Source: Burkholderiaceae bacterium (lineage in GTDB: Bacteria; Pseudomonadota; Gammaproteobacteria; Burkholderiales; Burkholderiaceae_A). Taken from it: DNA of 64,000 nt. How positions within the stretch are numbered: the stretch's first letter is position 1; every line of letters begins with the position of its first letter. A model generated the notes under the pieces. It worked only from the letters and a program-made list of their open reading frames with translations, had not been told where the DNA came from and ran no database searches. This document shows, one piece after another, positions 52,283-62,900 of this stretch. A program made the position numbers and the translations under genes. The DNA lies in contig SGYQ01000001.1 in the NCBI GenBank assembly GCA_004214155.1, forward strand, positions 1-64,000, written 5' to 3'.

Positions 52283-53694
52283 GCTTGTTTGCTAAAAAAT
52301 ACTTTTAGTATGGTCGTTAGGATGATTCTTATATCAAACCAAATAGACCAGTTTTCTATATAAAAAAGATCGTGTTGAACCCTTCGTCTAATATCCTCTA
52401 CGTCGTTAATTTGTCCCCTGAGGTCATTTACCTGTGCCCATCCGGTAATACCGGGTTTAACTTTGTAACGCAGAGTATATCCCTTAACCTGTTTTTTAAA
52501 TGTTTCCTCGTGATCAAGAGCATGTGGCCTAGGGCCAACTATACTCATCCTTCCCTGCAAAACATTAATTATTTGAGGTAACTCGTCCAGAGAACTTCTG
52601 CGCAGAAGCTTCCCAAATTTTGTAAATCTCTTATCATCCTGCTCTGCTTGTCTAGTTTTATTGTTAGCGTTCTCCATAAAAACCATCGTTCTGAACTTAT
52701 AAATGACAAAAACCTTACCATCCCAGCCTAATCTTTTTTGTTTAAAGATTACGGGGCCACCAGAAGAAACCAAAATTAGAAAGCTTATAGAAATCATCAA
52801 TGGTATTGAAAGTAAAAAGAAAAGGGACCCCAAAATAATATCCTCTGCTCTTTTTAGTAATAAGTTTACTCCGACCATTCTATTGACGTTTAAATCTATA
52901 ACAGGAAATCCTAAAAACTCCGTGACAGAGTGATTTAGCAACGACAAATCAAATACGTCCGGGATGAGTCTAACAGAAACGTTTTTGAGCGCACAAATGT
53001 TCATAATCTCTTCAATATTACTACTCGCTTTAAGTGGAAGAGCTAACCAAACTTCGCAGATGTCCTCGTTGTCTAGGGTTATTGTTAAATCACGGGTTCC
53101 CCCAACAATTTTTTTGGAATTTATTTCTTTCCCCCAAAGAGACTGATCGTTATCGAATAAACTCAACACTTGATATCCACTTTCCGGACTTTTTCGGATT
53201 TGTTCAATGAGGGCTTTGCCTAATCCTCCAGCTCCAAAAACAACAATATGTTTTTTATTGATTCCTTTTTTACGTAATTGGCGTACCAAACTATAAACAA
53301 AAGCCCTAACTGTTAAAATGAAAAATAAACTCAATAAAAGCCATAGGAAAAAAGGAAGAGGGCGAATTAAGAATTGAAAACCTAATACCAACCAAACCGC
53401 AGTAACTGCCGCTGAAGAAAGAGAATAGGATAAAACTAATCTGCTGAATTGATCTGAGTACGGACGGCCTCTCCAGCTTCTATAAAGCTGGCCCTCCTTA
53501 AAAATAATGAAACAAAATAAAATTTTTATAATTACGAGAAGAGGTAAGTATGTTGTCCCATCGACTAAAATATCGAAAAAACGAAAGATAATGTATGCAC
53601 CAAGCACAATGGATATAGCGTCCATTACCCTACTCGTGAACTCTACGGTTCCAGCATATTCTTTTGTAAGAAATCGTGAAGTTTGATTTAACAA
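52276..53694 (-). CDS. Undecaprenyl-phosphate glucose phosphotransferase (WcaJ/PssY-like polyprenyl glycosylphosphotransferase)
   Basis: 472 aa; CoA-binding-like fold plus VIFKQKRLGWDGKVFVIYKFRTM, RRSSLDELPQIINVLQGRMSIVGPRP, YKVKPGITGWAQVNDLRG. Confidence 0.93.
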   Translation of the reverse strand: MLNQTSRFLTKEYAGTVEFTSRVMDAISIVLGAYIIFRFFDILVDGTTYLPLLVIIKILFCFIIFKEGQLYRSWRGRPYSDQFSRLVLSYSLSSAAVTAVWLVLGFQFLIRPLPFFLWLLLSLFFILTVRAFVYSLVRQLRKKGINKKHIVVFGAGGLGKALIEQIRKSPESGYQVLSLFDNDQSLWGKEINSKKIVGGTRDLTITLDNEDICEVWLALPLKASSNIEEIMNICALKNVSVRLIPDVFDLSLLNHSVTEFLGFPVIDLNVNRMVGVNLLLKRAEDIILGSLFFLLSIPLMISISFLILVSSGGPVIFKQKRLGWDGKVFVIYKFRTMVFMENANNKTRQAEQDDKRFTKFGKLLRRSSLDELPQIINVLQGRMSIVGPRPHALDHEETFKKQVKGYTLRYKVKPGITGWAQVNDLRGQINDVEDIRRRVQHDLFYIENWSIWFDIRIILTTILKVFFSKQAW

Positions 53695-53695
53695 T

Positions 53696-54823
53696 TTATG
53701 AGGTTAGGCTGTTTATTTGATCTAACATTTTATATCTAAAATTTTCACCAGAGAATTTTTTTGCATTTTTTATACAATCAGCTTTATTAAATTCAAGTTT
53801 AGAAAACTGTATTATTTTTTTAATTAGTTCATCCTCAGATTGTATAGAGAAAAAGACTCCTGTAGGATTATCGTTTAATGATGCATCTATTACAGTTTCG
53901 AGAGATCCACCTTCGCCAAATGCAATAACTGGAATCCCACAGGCTTGTGCCTCAACAGCTGAAATCCCAAAGTCCTCTTTTGAGGCCTGAATAAAACCCT
54001 CTGCTCCTCTTAAGATATCGAATTTTTTCTGATCGGTAACTCTCCCAATAAACATAATATTTTTTTTTGCTATCATTTTTAATTTGGCTAATTCCGGCCC
54101 AGTGCCAATAATTATCAGTTTTTTTTCCGGCAACTTGTTGAATGCCCTGACTATAAGATCTACTCGTTTGTAGGTTACAAGCCTACAAATTGAAACGAAA
54201 GCGCCATGACTTTCATAATTACCCCCCCCCTTAGTGACCTCTACAGGAGGGTAGATCACTTCAGAGTCTCTTGACCAGTATTTTTTAATTCTATTCTTTA
54301 CAAACTTACTGTTTGCAATGATTTTATCCGGCCTCTGTCCTGCGATCATATCCCATTCTCTGAGTTTTCGAATTTGCATCCTAACGAGGGGTTGCGCAAA
54401 TTTAACAAAACGTTCACGAGAGAGGTACTCTTTTTCCATATCCCATGCCCAACGCATTGGAGTGTGTACGTAAGCTAGGTGCTTCGTTGTGGTTTCTTTT
54501 CGCTCCAATCCATGACAAAAAGCCCATGAGCTACTTATAACTAAATCATATTTTTTGAAGTTAAACCTTTCGACTTGCCTCGGCATAAGACTTGCAAAAA
54601 ATTTGTAGTTTTTTTTAATAAACGGAATTTTTTGTAATGAGCTACTATATACATTGGCTACGCTGTCACAATTAAAGATCGGATTACTAGAATCTCTGAT
54701 AATACAAAACAAGTCCAATTGTTCAAATAATCCTAGAATATTCTCTAAAACTATTTCTGCACCTGCGTAAGCCACCAGCCAGTCGTGTGCAATAGCTACT
54801 TTACAAATTTTTTTGTGCATCAA
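53696..54823 (-). CDS. Glycosyltransferase family 4
   Basis: VAIAHDWLVAYAGAEIVLE, FVSICRLVTYKRVDLIVRAFNKLPEKKLIIIGTGPE, ASKEDFGISAVEAQACGIPVIAFGEGGSLETV. Confidence 0.92.
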   Translation of the reverse strand: MMHKKICKVAIAHDWLVAYAGAEIVLENILGLFEQLDLFCIIRDSSNPIFNCDSVANVYSSSLQKIPFIKKNYKFFASLMPRQVERFNFKKYDLVISSSWAFCHGLERKETTTKHLAYVHTPMRWAWDMEKEYLSRERFVKFAQPLVRMQIRKLREWDMIAGQRPDKIIANSKFVKNRIKKYWSRDSEVIYPPVEVTKGGGNYESHGAFVSICRLVTYKRVDLIVRAFNKLPEKKLIIIGTGPELAKLKMIAKKNIMFIGRVTDQKKFDILRGAEGFIQASKEDFGISAVEAQACGIPVIAFGEGGSLETVIDASLNDNPTGVFFSIQSEDELIKKIIQFSKLEFNKADCIKNAKKFSGENFRYKMLDQINSLTS

Positions 54824-55685
54824 TTTTTCGTTTGTACTCGGTTATCATATCATCCAATACCTTCCGTATTTGGGGTTGGCGCAAACGGATACCATTTTGA
54901 TTTAAAGTCTTTAAGGTTCGAGTTGGGTCCCCTACTATGATACTTTGTTCGTCAGGTCTCAGCAATTCAACATCGCTTATGATTTCTGGAAAATGTTTCG
55001 TTTTTTCAGAAACAATACGTAGCATTTCACTAGCTTTAAATGTCTCCCCCGAACAAATGTTGTAATTTCCCGGTGGTGCATCTACTTCAGCAAGACTCCG
55101 TATAATTTTAACAGCCCAACGCACATCGTTAAATTCCCTTTTTGTTTCGAGTCTACCTAAATGAATAACGGGTTCTTTTTGCATGTGTGCTTTTAAAATT
55201 TTAGGTATAAAAAAACTTTCTTTTTGTCCTATTCCAATACAGTTAAAGAGACGTAGTGAAACAATTTTATTTCTCGTGGCCGTGTTGTTGCAGATAAATT
55301 CCATAGCAAGCTTACTAGCAGCATAATGACTCTTCGGTCCGAGTGGAAACGTTTCTGAGATAGGACTTTTGGTATCTTCATAGACATGGCAGGTACTTGC
55401 TAAAAATATCTTTTTCTTTTGGTAATTTTTTTCAACAGCGAGAACCACATTTTGGCTGCCTATTACATTTGTTTCGTACAATAAAGAAGGGGAATGATCG
55501 ATTACATGGCTTAGTCCCGCCAAATGAATAACAGTGTCAAAATTTAAATTCTCAATTTCTTTTTGCAAAGACGCGTAATTCAAGATGTTACTTTTCAGTA
55601 TAAAAACTTTGTGACTACAGTTAATTAAATCCCTCACGAGATGTTTGCCTATAAAACCGTTCCCACCAGTTACAAGGATATTCAT
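54801..55685 (-). CDS. NAD-dependent epimerase/dehydratase, possibly GDP-6-deoxy-D-mannose reductase (Rmd-like)
   Basis: MNILVTGGNGFIGKHLVRDLI, YAASKLAMEF; adjacent to gmd. Confidence 0.75.
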   Translation of the reverse strand: MNILVTGGNGFIGKHLVRDLINCSHKVFILKSNILNYASLQKEIENLNFDTVIHLAGLSHVIDHSPSLLYETNVIGSQNVVLAVEKNYQKKKIFLASTCHVYEDTKSPISETFPLGPKSHYAASKLAMEFICNNTATRNKIVSLRLFNCIGIGQKESFFIPKILKAHMQKEPVIHLGRLETKREFNDVRWAVKIIRSLAEVDAPPGNYNICSGETFKASEMLRIVSEKTKHFPEIISDVELLRPDEQSIIVGDPTRTLKTLNQNGIRLRQPQIRKVLDDMITEYKRKIDAQKNL

Positions 55686-55689
55686 TTAG

Positions 55690-56715
55690 TTAATTTTCAA
55701 CTGACTGTAAGTCGTATTCAACCATAATTTCCGCAAGTTTTTCTAGAGAAGTAGTGGCTTTCCAATTCAACTCGTCATTTGCCTTTTTTGGGTTACCTAA
55801 AAGTGTGTCTACTTCTGCCGGCCTATAATATTTTTTATCAATGCGGATGACAGAGTTGCCGGTTTTAATGTCAACACCAATTTCATTTTCTTTTTCTCCC
55901 TCAAATTTTATTTCTATGTCTGCGCTCCTGAATGCAAGCATAGCAAAATTTCTTATTGTTTCATTTTTGCCCGTAGCTAGAACGTAGTTATCCGGTTTTT
56001 TTGCCTGGAGAATTAGCCACATCCCTTCTACATAATCCTTTGCATAACCCCAGTCCCTCCTTGCATTCAAGTTACCAAGATAGAGAGTTTTCTGGAGGCC
56101 ATATTTAATTTTAGCAGCTGCTAATGTAATTTTTTTTGTAACAAATTCTTCTCCTCTTAATGGGCTCTCGTGATTAAACAGTATGCCGCATGCTGCAAAG
56201 ATTCCATAGCTTTCGCGATAATTAATAGTAATCCAATGAGCATAAAGCTTAGAGGCAGCATACGGACTTCTCGGGTAAAAAGGAGTATTTTCATCTTGAT
56301 ATGGAGCTTGAATCTTCCCATACATTTCTGAAGTACTGGCTTGGTAAAAACGAATATTTTTGTCAATAAGTTTTATAGCTTCCAGAAAATAAAGTGGCCC
56401 CAGACTGTTTATATTTGTGGTTACAACTGGGTTTTCAAAGCTTGATGCTACAAAACTCTGTGCTGCAAGATTGTATATTTCATTCGGTCTGTATTTTCTG
56501 ACTACACTATAGACATTCATGGGATCTGTTATGTCCAGGTCAACTAATACTAAATTGCTTTCATCAAAAATTTTTAATTCTAATAACCTCCAGAAATTAA
56601 CTGTACTGGAGCGCCGATAACAACCTATAACGCGATAATTCTTCTTTAAAAGAAACGTTGCAAGGTAGGCTCCGTCTTGTCCCGTAATTCCGGTAATGAG
56701 TGCAGTCTTATTCAA
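55690..56715 (-). CDS. gmd: GDP-mannose 4,6-dehydratase
   Basis: ALITGITGQDGAYLATFLLKK, QASTSEMYGKIQ, FNHESPLRGEEFVTKKI, GNLNARRDWGYAKDYVEGMW. Confidence 0.95.
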   Translation of the reverse strand: MNKTALITGITGQDGAYLATFLLKKNYRVIGCYRRSSTVNFWRLLELKIFDESNLVLVDLDITDPMNVYSVVRKYRPNEIYNLAAQSFVASSFENPVVTTNINSLGPLYFLEAIKLIDKNIRFYQASTSEMYGKIQAPYQDENTPFYPRSPYAASKLYAHWITINYRESYGIFAACGILFNHESPLRGEEFVTKKITLAAAKIKYGLQKTLYLGNLNARRDWGYAKDYVEGMWLILQAKKPDNYVLATGKNETIRNFAMLAFRSADIEIKFEGEKENEIGVDIKTGNSVIRIDKKYYRPAEVDTLLGNPKKANDELNWKATTSLEKLAEIMVEYDLQSVEN

Positions 56716-56771
56716 TTCTTTTTCCTAAATGTTGAGTAATTGGTTTTCAATAGCTACTATGTTAAACAAAA

Positions 56772-57548
56772 ATGAATATTCCCTTAATAATAAACTTAAC
56801 ATTACAGGATTTCAGAGATCGGTACGCAGGTTCGATCTTTGGGATTGTCTGGGCTTTGATCAGCCCGATCGTGATGATAGTAGTTTATCTAATGGTGTTT
56901 ACAGAGATAATGGGTTCCCGGTTAGCAGGTTCTTCAAATCTTTCGAGTTTTAGTATATTTTTAATATCTGGACTTTTACCATGGTTGGCCTTTATGAGCA
57001 CTGTGCTGAGAACTTCGTCCAGCTTTTTAGATAAAAAGTCAATAATTACAAAAATACGGGTAAACTTGTCCTTCTTTTTTTGCCATATATCGCTTTCCGA
57101 GTTTTTGACTCTAATGGTATCAATTAGTGCTTTTACATTAATTTACATATTTTTTCTACACGAGCAACTTTCTATAAGTTTATTTGTTAACCTGTTCTGC
57201 CTGTTACTAGTTCAGCAAATTTTTGCTTATTCTATCGGTGTAATTTTTGGAGTGGTTAATGTTTTTTACAGAGATGTAAGAGAGTTTTTGTCAATCTTTA
57301 TGAATATCTGGTTTTGGATGACACCTATTGTGTGGGTCCCTTCTATTGCTCCCCAATGGCTTCAAAATTTTCAGAGTGGGCTCAACCCATACTTTTGGTT
57401 TCTTGAAGAATATCGAGGGATATTTCTTTATGGAAACGAATCTCGGTTTGAAAAAATTCTATTCTTAGCATTAGCATCTTCTCTTGTTTTTGCGACGAGT
57501 GTTTTTTTTGTTAAGTATTTGGAAAAGGAAATTCGAGATAATCTTTGA
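56772..57548 (+). CDS. wzm: ABC-2 type polysaccharide export permease (Wzm-like)
   Basis: DFRDRYAGSIFGIVWALISPIVMIVVYLMVF; 258 aa six-TM type; followed by ATPase. Confidence 0.9.
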   Translation: MNIPLIINLTLQDFRDRYAGSIFGIVWALISPIVMIVVYLMVFTEIMGSRLAGSSNLSSFSIFLISGLLPWLAFMSTVLRTSSSFLDKKSIITKIRVNLSFFFCHISLSEFLTLMVSISAFTLIYIFFLHEQLSISLFVNLFCLLLVQQIFAYSIGVIFGVVNVFYRDVREFLSIFMNIWFWMTPIVWVPSIAPQWLQNFQSGLNPYFWFLEEYRGIFLYGNESRFEKILFLALASSLVFATSVFFVKYLEKEIRDNL

Positions 57549-58759
57549 TTCGAGAAAGTATCATTTTGTTAAGCGTAAAAAATTTAAACAAAAACTTTAA
57601 ACTTTACCAAAAGCCTTCTGATAGGCTTGTTGAATTTTTTTTTCGTAAGAAAAAACATATTATATATCCTGCGATTTCTGGCGTAAGTTTTGAGTTGCGC
57701 GAGGGAGAATCATTGGGGGTCATCGGCCCCAACGGCGCCGGAAAATCGACTTTAATGAAACTACTAACTGGACTCTTAATTCTGGATGAAGGAAAAATTT
57801 CTATCGATGGAAAAATTACAGGACTTATTGAACTCGGGACTGGTTTTAATCCGGAACTTTCTGGTGAGGTAAATATAAGAAATAATGCTTTGCTGCTGGG
57901 AATGACTGAAATAGAAATCGCTGACCGTTTTAAGGACATTGTCTTGTTTGCCGAAATTGGTAGTTTTATAAATAAACCGCTTAAGGTCTACTCTTCAGGA
58001 ATGCTGATGAGATTAGCTTTCGCTGTGGCAATTCATTCTAATCCAAAATGTTTTCTGATTGATGAAGCGCTATCAGTTGGCGATGGATATTTTCAGCAAA
58101 AATGTACACGTAAAATTATGAATTTTAAAAAAAATGGGGGTAGTTTAATCCTAGTGTCCCATGACATGAATGCAATAAAGCTTCTTTGTGACAAAGTTTT
58201 ATTACTAAATGGCGGAAGGTGCATGGAATTAGGAGAGCCTGAGTCGACGGTAAATTCTTACAACAAACTTCTAGCTGGATTAAAGGGTGCTGGTGACAAG
58301 TATGAAGACCAGTCGAAAAAAGCTGGGTACGGAACATTACGTGCCTCAATAGATACATTTTCTTTTAATGGCATTAAAAACGACACTTATGTTTTTAAGT
58401 CTGGCGAAAAAGTAAGTTTGGAGTTACGGGTTCGTTGTGATTATAATCTAGACGACCTTGTTATCGGGTTTTTAATAAGAGATCGTTTTGGACAAGATGT
58501 TTTTGGAACAAATACCCTGCTTCATAATTACCCAATAAAGGTTTCTGCAGGGGATATGTTGAATGTAATGTGGGATTTTAACTTGAATCTTGGGGTAGGA
58601 AAGTACACCTTAACTGTAGCTCTACATTTAGGGCCAGACCATACTATCGAATGTTTACATTGGGCAGATGCCATTTGTACATTTGATATTGCTGAATTCG
58701 ATGGTAGTAAATTTATTGGCATCTGTTGTCTGAAGCCCGAATTGATTGTACACAAATGA
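57545..58759 (+). CDS. wzt: Polysaccharide ABC transporter ATPase with C-terminal Wzt-type domain
   Basis: GVIGPNGAGKSTLMKLLTGLL, VYSSGMLMRLAFAVAI, LIDEALSVGDGYFQQKC; C-terminal extension of about 150 aa resembling Wzt_C. Confidence 0.92.
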   Translation: MIRESIILLSVKNLNKNFKLYQKPSDRLVEFFFRKKKHIIYPAISGVSFELREGESLGVIGPNGAGKSTLMKLLTGLLILDEGKISIDGKITGLIELGTGFNPELSGEVNIRNNALLLGMTEIEIADRFKDIVLFAEIGSFINKPLKVYSSGMLMRLAFAVAIHSNPKCFLIDEALSVGDGYFQQKCTRKIMNFKKNGGSLILVSHDMNAIKLLCDKVLLLNGGRCMELGEPESTVNSYNKLLAGLKGAGDKYEDQSKKAGYGTLRASIDTFSFNGIKNDTYVFKSGEKVSLELRVRCDYNLDDLVIGFLIRDRFGQDVFGTNTLLHNYPIKVSAGDMLNVMWDFNLNLGVGKYTLTVALHLGPDHTIECLHWADAICTFDIAEFDGSKFIGICCLKPELIVHK

Positions 58760-58777
58760 ATGTCGTCGTGAAAGAAA

Positions 58778-59938
58778 ATGATGGATGAAAAATTTTATTT
58801 ACGCTTTGAAAATCTCCATCGGGGAGGTACAAAAACATTACTTGCTAAGTTTCGAGTATACGAACCAATAGTGTCTTTGATTTGTTGTGAAGCCAATAAC
58901 CCGAAATTTTTGGATATAGGATGCGGAAATGGAGAATTTTTGACTTTTATATCATGTTTTGGGGGAGACGTAATTGGCATAGAAAAAAACTCAGCCTACC
59001 TAAAAGGAGAAAACAACAAGATATTGCTTGAACACAGTGATGCTTTAACCTGGCTTAAACGGCAAGATGATTCTTCATTTGATTTTGTAAGCGCAATACA
59101 TGTTATTGAGCATCTTGAATTTTCGTATCTTTATGAAATGGTTGGAGAAATTAAACGAGTATTAAAAGAAAACGGGATCATTCTTTTTGAAACCCCTAAC
59201 CCTGATAACGTTACTGTAGCGACTAAAAATTTTTACACTGACCCCACTCATTTAAGGTTAATCCCTTCTAGTTTATTAAGTTTTGTTATCAAAGATCATG
59301 GGTTTTCTGCTACTCATAAATGGGGAGTCAATGAATCACCCCACGTTGAAAAATCCACTTGTATTTATGATGTAATTGGTGGTGCGAGTCCTGACTATAC
59401 AATATTTGGTTTGGTTAACCAAAATGCTTTTGGAGGTAAGGTAGAAAACGTTTTGAGTACGCCTAAAGGGCGTACTACGAAAGAGATGTGCGATCTTTTC
59501 GAGGCAAGATACCAACATGATTATTCAATAATCTCAAAAGAGTTAAAGAAAATCGATGAGAAAATTTTTGAGCAAAATTGCTATTACAGAGACCAGATGT
59601 TTGAGGTTAGCAAAGAAATTGTTCGTTTAAGACACTCATTTGAACTTGAACTAAGCTCCATTTACAAGAGTAAGTCTTGGAAGGTTACCGCACCGCTAAG
59701 GTTTATAGTAAATCGATTACGAATAGGAAAAAAAATAATCTCTAACGCGTCAGTAAGCTTAAAAAATAATTCATTGCGTGATTTTTTTGCAATATATGCG
59801 GAAAAGTGTCGAAGGTTTGTTACGGGTGCGTTAGGCGATATGGAGAAAAAAAACCGGAATCAAAGAGGCTTAATGAGAGGCGTTTTCTTTGAGAAATATA
59901 AACGAATGCTTAACAAAGCAATAAGAAAAAAGAAATAA
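58778..59938 (+). CDS. SAM-dependent methyltransferase with C-terminal helical/coiled-coil region (WbdD-like architecture)
   Basis: KFLDIGCGNGEFLTFIS, AIHVIEHLEFSYLYEMVGEIKRVLKENGIILFETPNPDN; C-terminal charged helical region. Confidence 0.85.
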   Translation: MMDEKFYLRFENLHRGGTKTLLAKFRVYEPIVSLICCEANNPKFLDIGCGNGEFLTFISCFGGDVIGIEKNSAYLKGENNKILLEHSDALTWLKRQDDSSFDFVSAIHVIEHLEFSYLYEMVGEIKRVLKENGIILFETPNPDNVTVATKNFYTDPTHLRLIPSSLLSFVIKDHGFSATHKWGVNESPHVEKSTCIYDVIGGASPDYTIFGLVNQNAFGGKVENVLSTPKGRTTKEMCDLFEARYQHDYSIISKELKKIDEKIFEQNCYYRDQMFEVSKEIVRLRHSFELELSSIYKSKSWKVTAPLRFIVNRLRIGKKIISNASVSLKNNSLRDFFAIYAEKCRRFVTGALGDMEKKNRNQRGLMRGVFFEKYKRMLNKAIRKKK

Positions 59939-59939
59939 G

Positions 59940-62900
59940 TTGAAAGTATTAGTAGATTTGCAAGGCGCTCAAGGCTTTGGGTCAGGTAGGGGTATTGGTA
60001 GATATAGTCTAGAATTGTCTCGCGCCTTGTTTGAATTAAATTCAAAAGAGTTAGATTTATTTTTCTTGATAAATCTGTCAGCCACTGAAAGCTCGAATTT
60101 TGTAATCAATTATTTAAGAGAATTTTGTCCCCAAGAAAAAATTAACGGTTTTTTCGTACCAGAGGTAGGCGATTTTGAAAGCATTGCTTGGAGGCAGCAG
60201 GCAAAATTGATCCGAAGTGCAAAGGTCGAAGAAGTAAGTCCTGATTTAATTATCCTAACTAGTTTATTTGAACCTATCGGGACCATGGTGGTGTCTGGGT
60301 TTGATGAGTTTAGATGTCAATACGTTGTCGTATTATACGATCTAATACCCTATGAGGACCCGAATACTTATCTAGAAAAAGAAAACGATCGTAGAAACTA
60401 TGAAAAAGCGATTCAGCAGTTACTCAAAAGCGACTTGATTCTTTCTATTTCCGATTATACAACGAATACTTTTCTAAAAAATTTTCGTGAGAAAAGCATC
60501 GCTCCGATAACTACCATAGGGGCAGCGACTAAAAAAAGCGAACTGCTGAAGACTCTACCAGATGAATGGCGTTTTAATCTTTTGAATAAATTTAGCATTA
60601 ACAGGGATTATATCCTTACAATTTCAGGACAAGACAAGCGTAAGAATTTAAAAACACTACTGGTGGCTTATTCAAACCTCTCTGGAAAAGAAAGAGCCAA
60701 AACCCAATTAGTGGTTGTATGTAATATGGAAAGTTCAGTCGAGAATACTTTAATGGATAGCTTTGCCTTCGACCCCGAGTTTAAGAGAGACATTATTTTT
60801 ACCGGGCCTGTAAATGAGGAGCAATTAGACCTTTTGTATGCGAATTGCAAGTTATTTGTCTTTCCTTCAACGAAAGAAGGTTTTGGGCTTCCTGTTTTAG
60901 AGGCAATGGCTTTCGGATGCCCTTGTGTCGTTTCAAATTCTACAAGTTTGCCTGAATTAGTTGGTGACTCCGCTTTAAAATTCGACGCCATGGATTCTTT
61001 GGATCTCGGAAGAAAAATTTCTGAGTTGATTTGTGATTCTTCTAGATTAAGAGCTATGTCTGCCTCAAGTCTTGAAAGAAGTAAAAAATATAGTTGGTCG
61101 AACGTAGCAGCAAAAGCCTCTAAGGCTATACTCGGTCTTTCTCTAACTAGGGAGAAGAACTTAGCTCCCCAGAAGTCTGAGGAATGTGTAGCGGGTCGAA
61201 AAAAATTAGCTTACATATCTCCTTTGCCTCCTGAGAAAACTGGCATATCAAAATACAGTTCCGAATTGATTTCCTTGTTGTCAGAATTCTACGATATTTT
61301 TTGTGTCTCGACCTCTAATTTATCTGCAAGTCTCGCTGATAGTAGAGTGAAATATAGTTTGATTAGCCAGGAGGATTTCAAAAAAAATTTTCATAAATAC
61401 GATAGGGTTTTATATCACTTTGGAAACTCTGAGTTTCACCTGCCTTATTTTGAGTTCCTGGAAAATTTTCCAGGCGTTGTGGTATTACATGAGGTGTTTT
61501 TAGATGGGTTATCTGCCTTGAGGAACGATCATTTCCAAAGCTTGTTTGATTCTCATGGCGCATCAAGCAACTATGCACTCTACTCACACGAATTTTCCGG
61601 AAAAAATAATTTGATAAGGTATCCGTGTAGTCTTGAACAAGTGGATCAGTCCCTCGGGCTAATTGTTCATTCAAGATTTGCAAAAGAATTGCTAATAAAA
61701 TGGTACGGCTGGGAAGTTTCTCGAAAGTGTAAAATTATTCCGTTTCCGAAAGAAAGTGAGATAGGCGATGTTGCTATCAAGAACCAAGAGTCTCACGATA
61801 ATGACATTGTGATTTGCTCTTTCGGATATTTGGGTTCAGGTAAAATGAACCTATTTCTTTTTGACGCATGGTCATACTCAATTTTCAATAGATCTAAATT
61901 AGTTTTTGTTGGACCTTCTGGCGATGAGGGTTATGCCGAGGAGTTAAAGAAAAAAGTGAACGAGTCTGGTAAAAGTGACAGAGTGATTTTCACAGGATGG
62001 GTAAGCGAGGAAGATTATAAATATTGGCTCGGAGTTGCTACGGTTGGTGTTCAGTTAAGAGCGTATTCAAGGGGGGAGACATCCGCCTCTCTTTTTGATT
62101 GTTTTGCTAACGGAGTCCCAGTTATCGTAAACTCGCAAGGTGACATGATAGATTTTCCAGAAGATATTGTTTACAAACTAAAAGGTGATCCCAGTATTTC
62201 GGAGCTAGCGGCAGCTTTAGAACTATTGACGGACAATTCAGATTTGCGGAGCAATTTAAAAGCAAATGCCGTTAAATATATAACAAACAGGCATTTACCT
62301 GAGAATTGTGCAAAAAAATATTTTTCTGCAATTGAGAATTTTTATTTACATAATCACCACAATTTACCTTTAAGAATATCGCACCTTAATAACTCAAATA
62401 TTTTTCAAACAGAGAATGAACTAGATTGTTTTATCAATGCACTTTTAAGGACCTGTCTTCCCTCCTTTAGGACAAAAACAATTTATATTGATGTTTCGGA
62501 AATCATTAGGGGTGATATTCGTACAGGAATTCAGAGGGTGGTGAGAAATATGCTGAGGGCATTTGCAGAAAACAATATTGGTTATAATGGACTCAGAATA
62601 GAGCCGGTGTATACAACACAGAATGCGAACCAGTATTTTTGTGCGGGGGCTTTTCTGACTCGCTTTTTAGGATTGCCCCATATGCTTAATGAAAGACCTA
62701 TAGAGCCAAAAACCGGTGATATCTTTCTAGGTTTAGATTTGCAACCAATTTTGACGCCCAGACGGAAAGAGCTTCTAATGGAGATGGATGCTAGGGGAAT
62801 TAGAATACAATTTGTAGTTTACGATATTTTGCCTTTAACCCATAGAGAGTACTTTTCCCCTGGAGTTTATAACCATTTTTTTAGCTGGCTTGAAACAATC

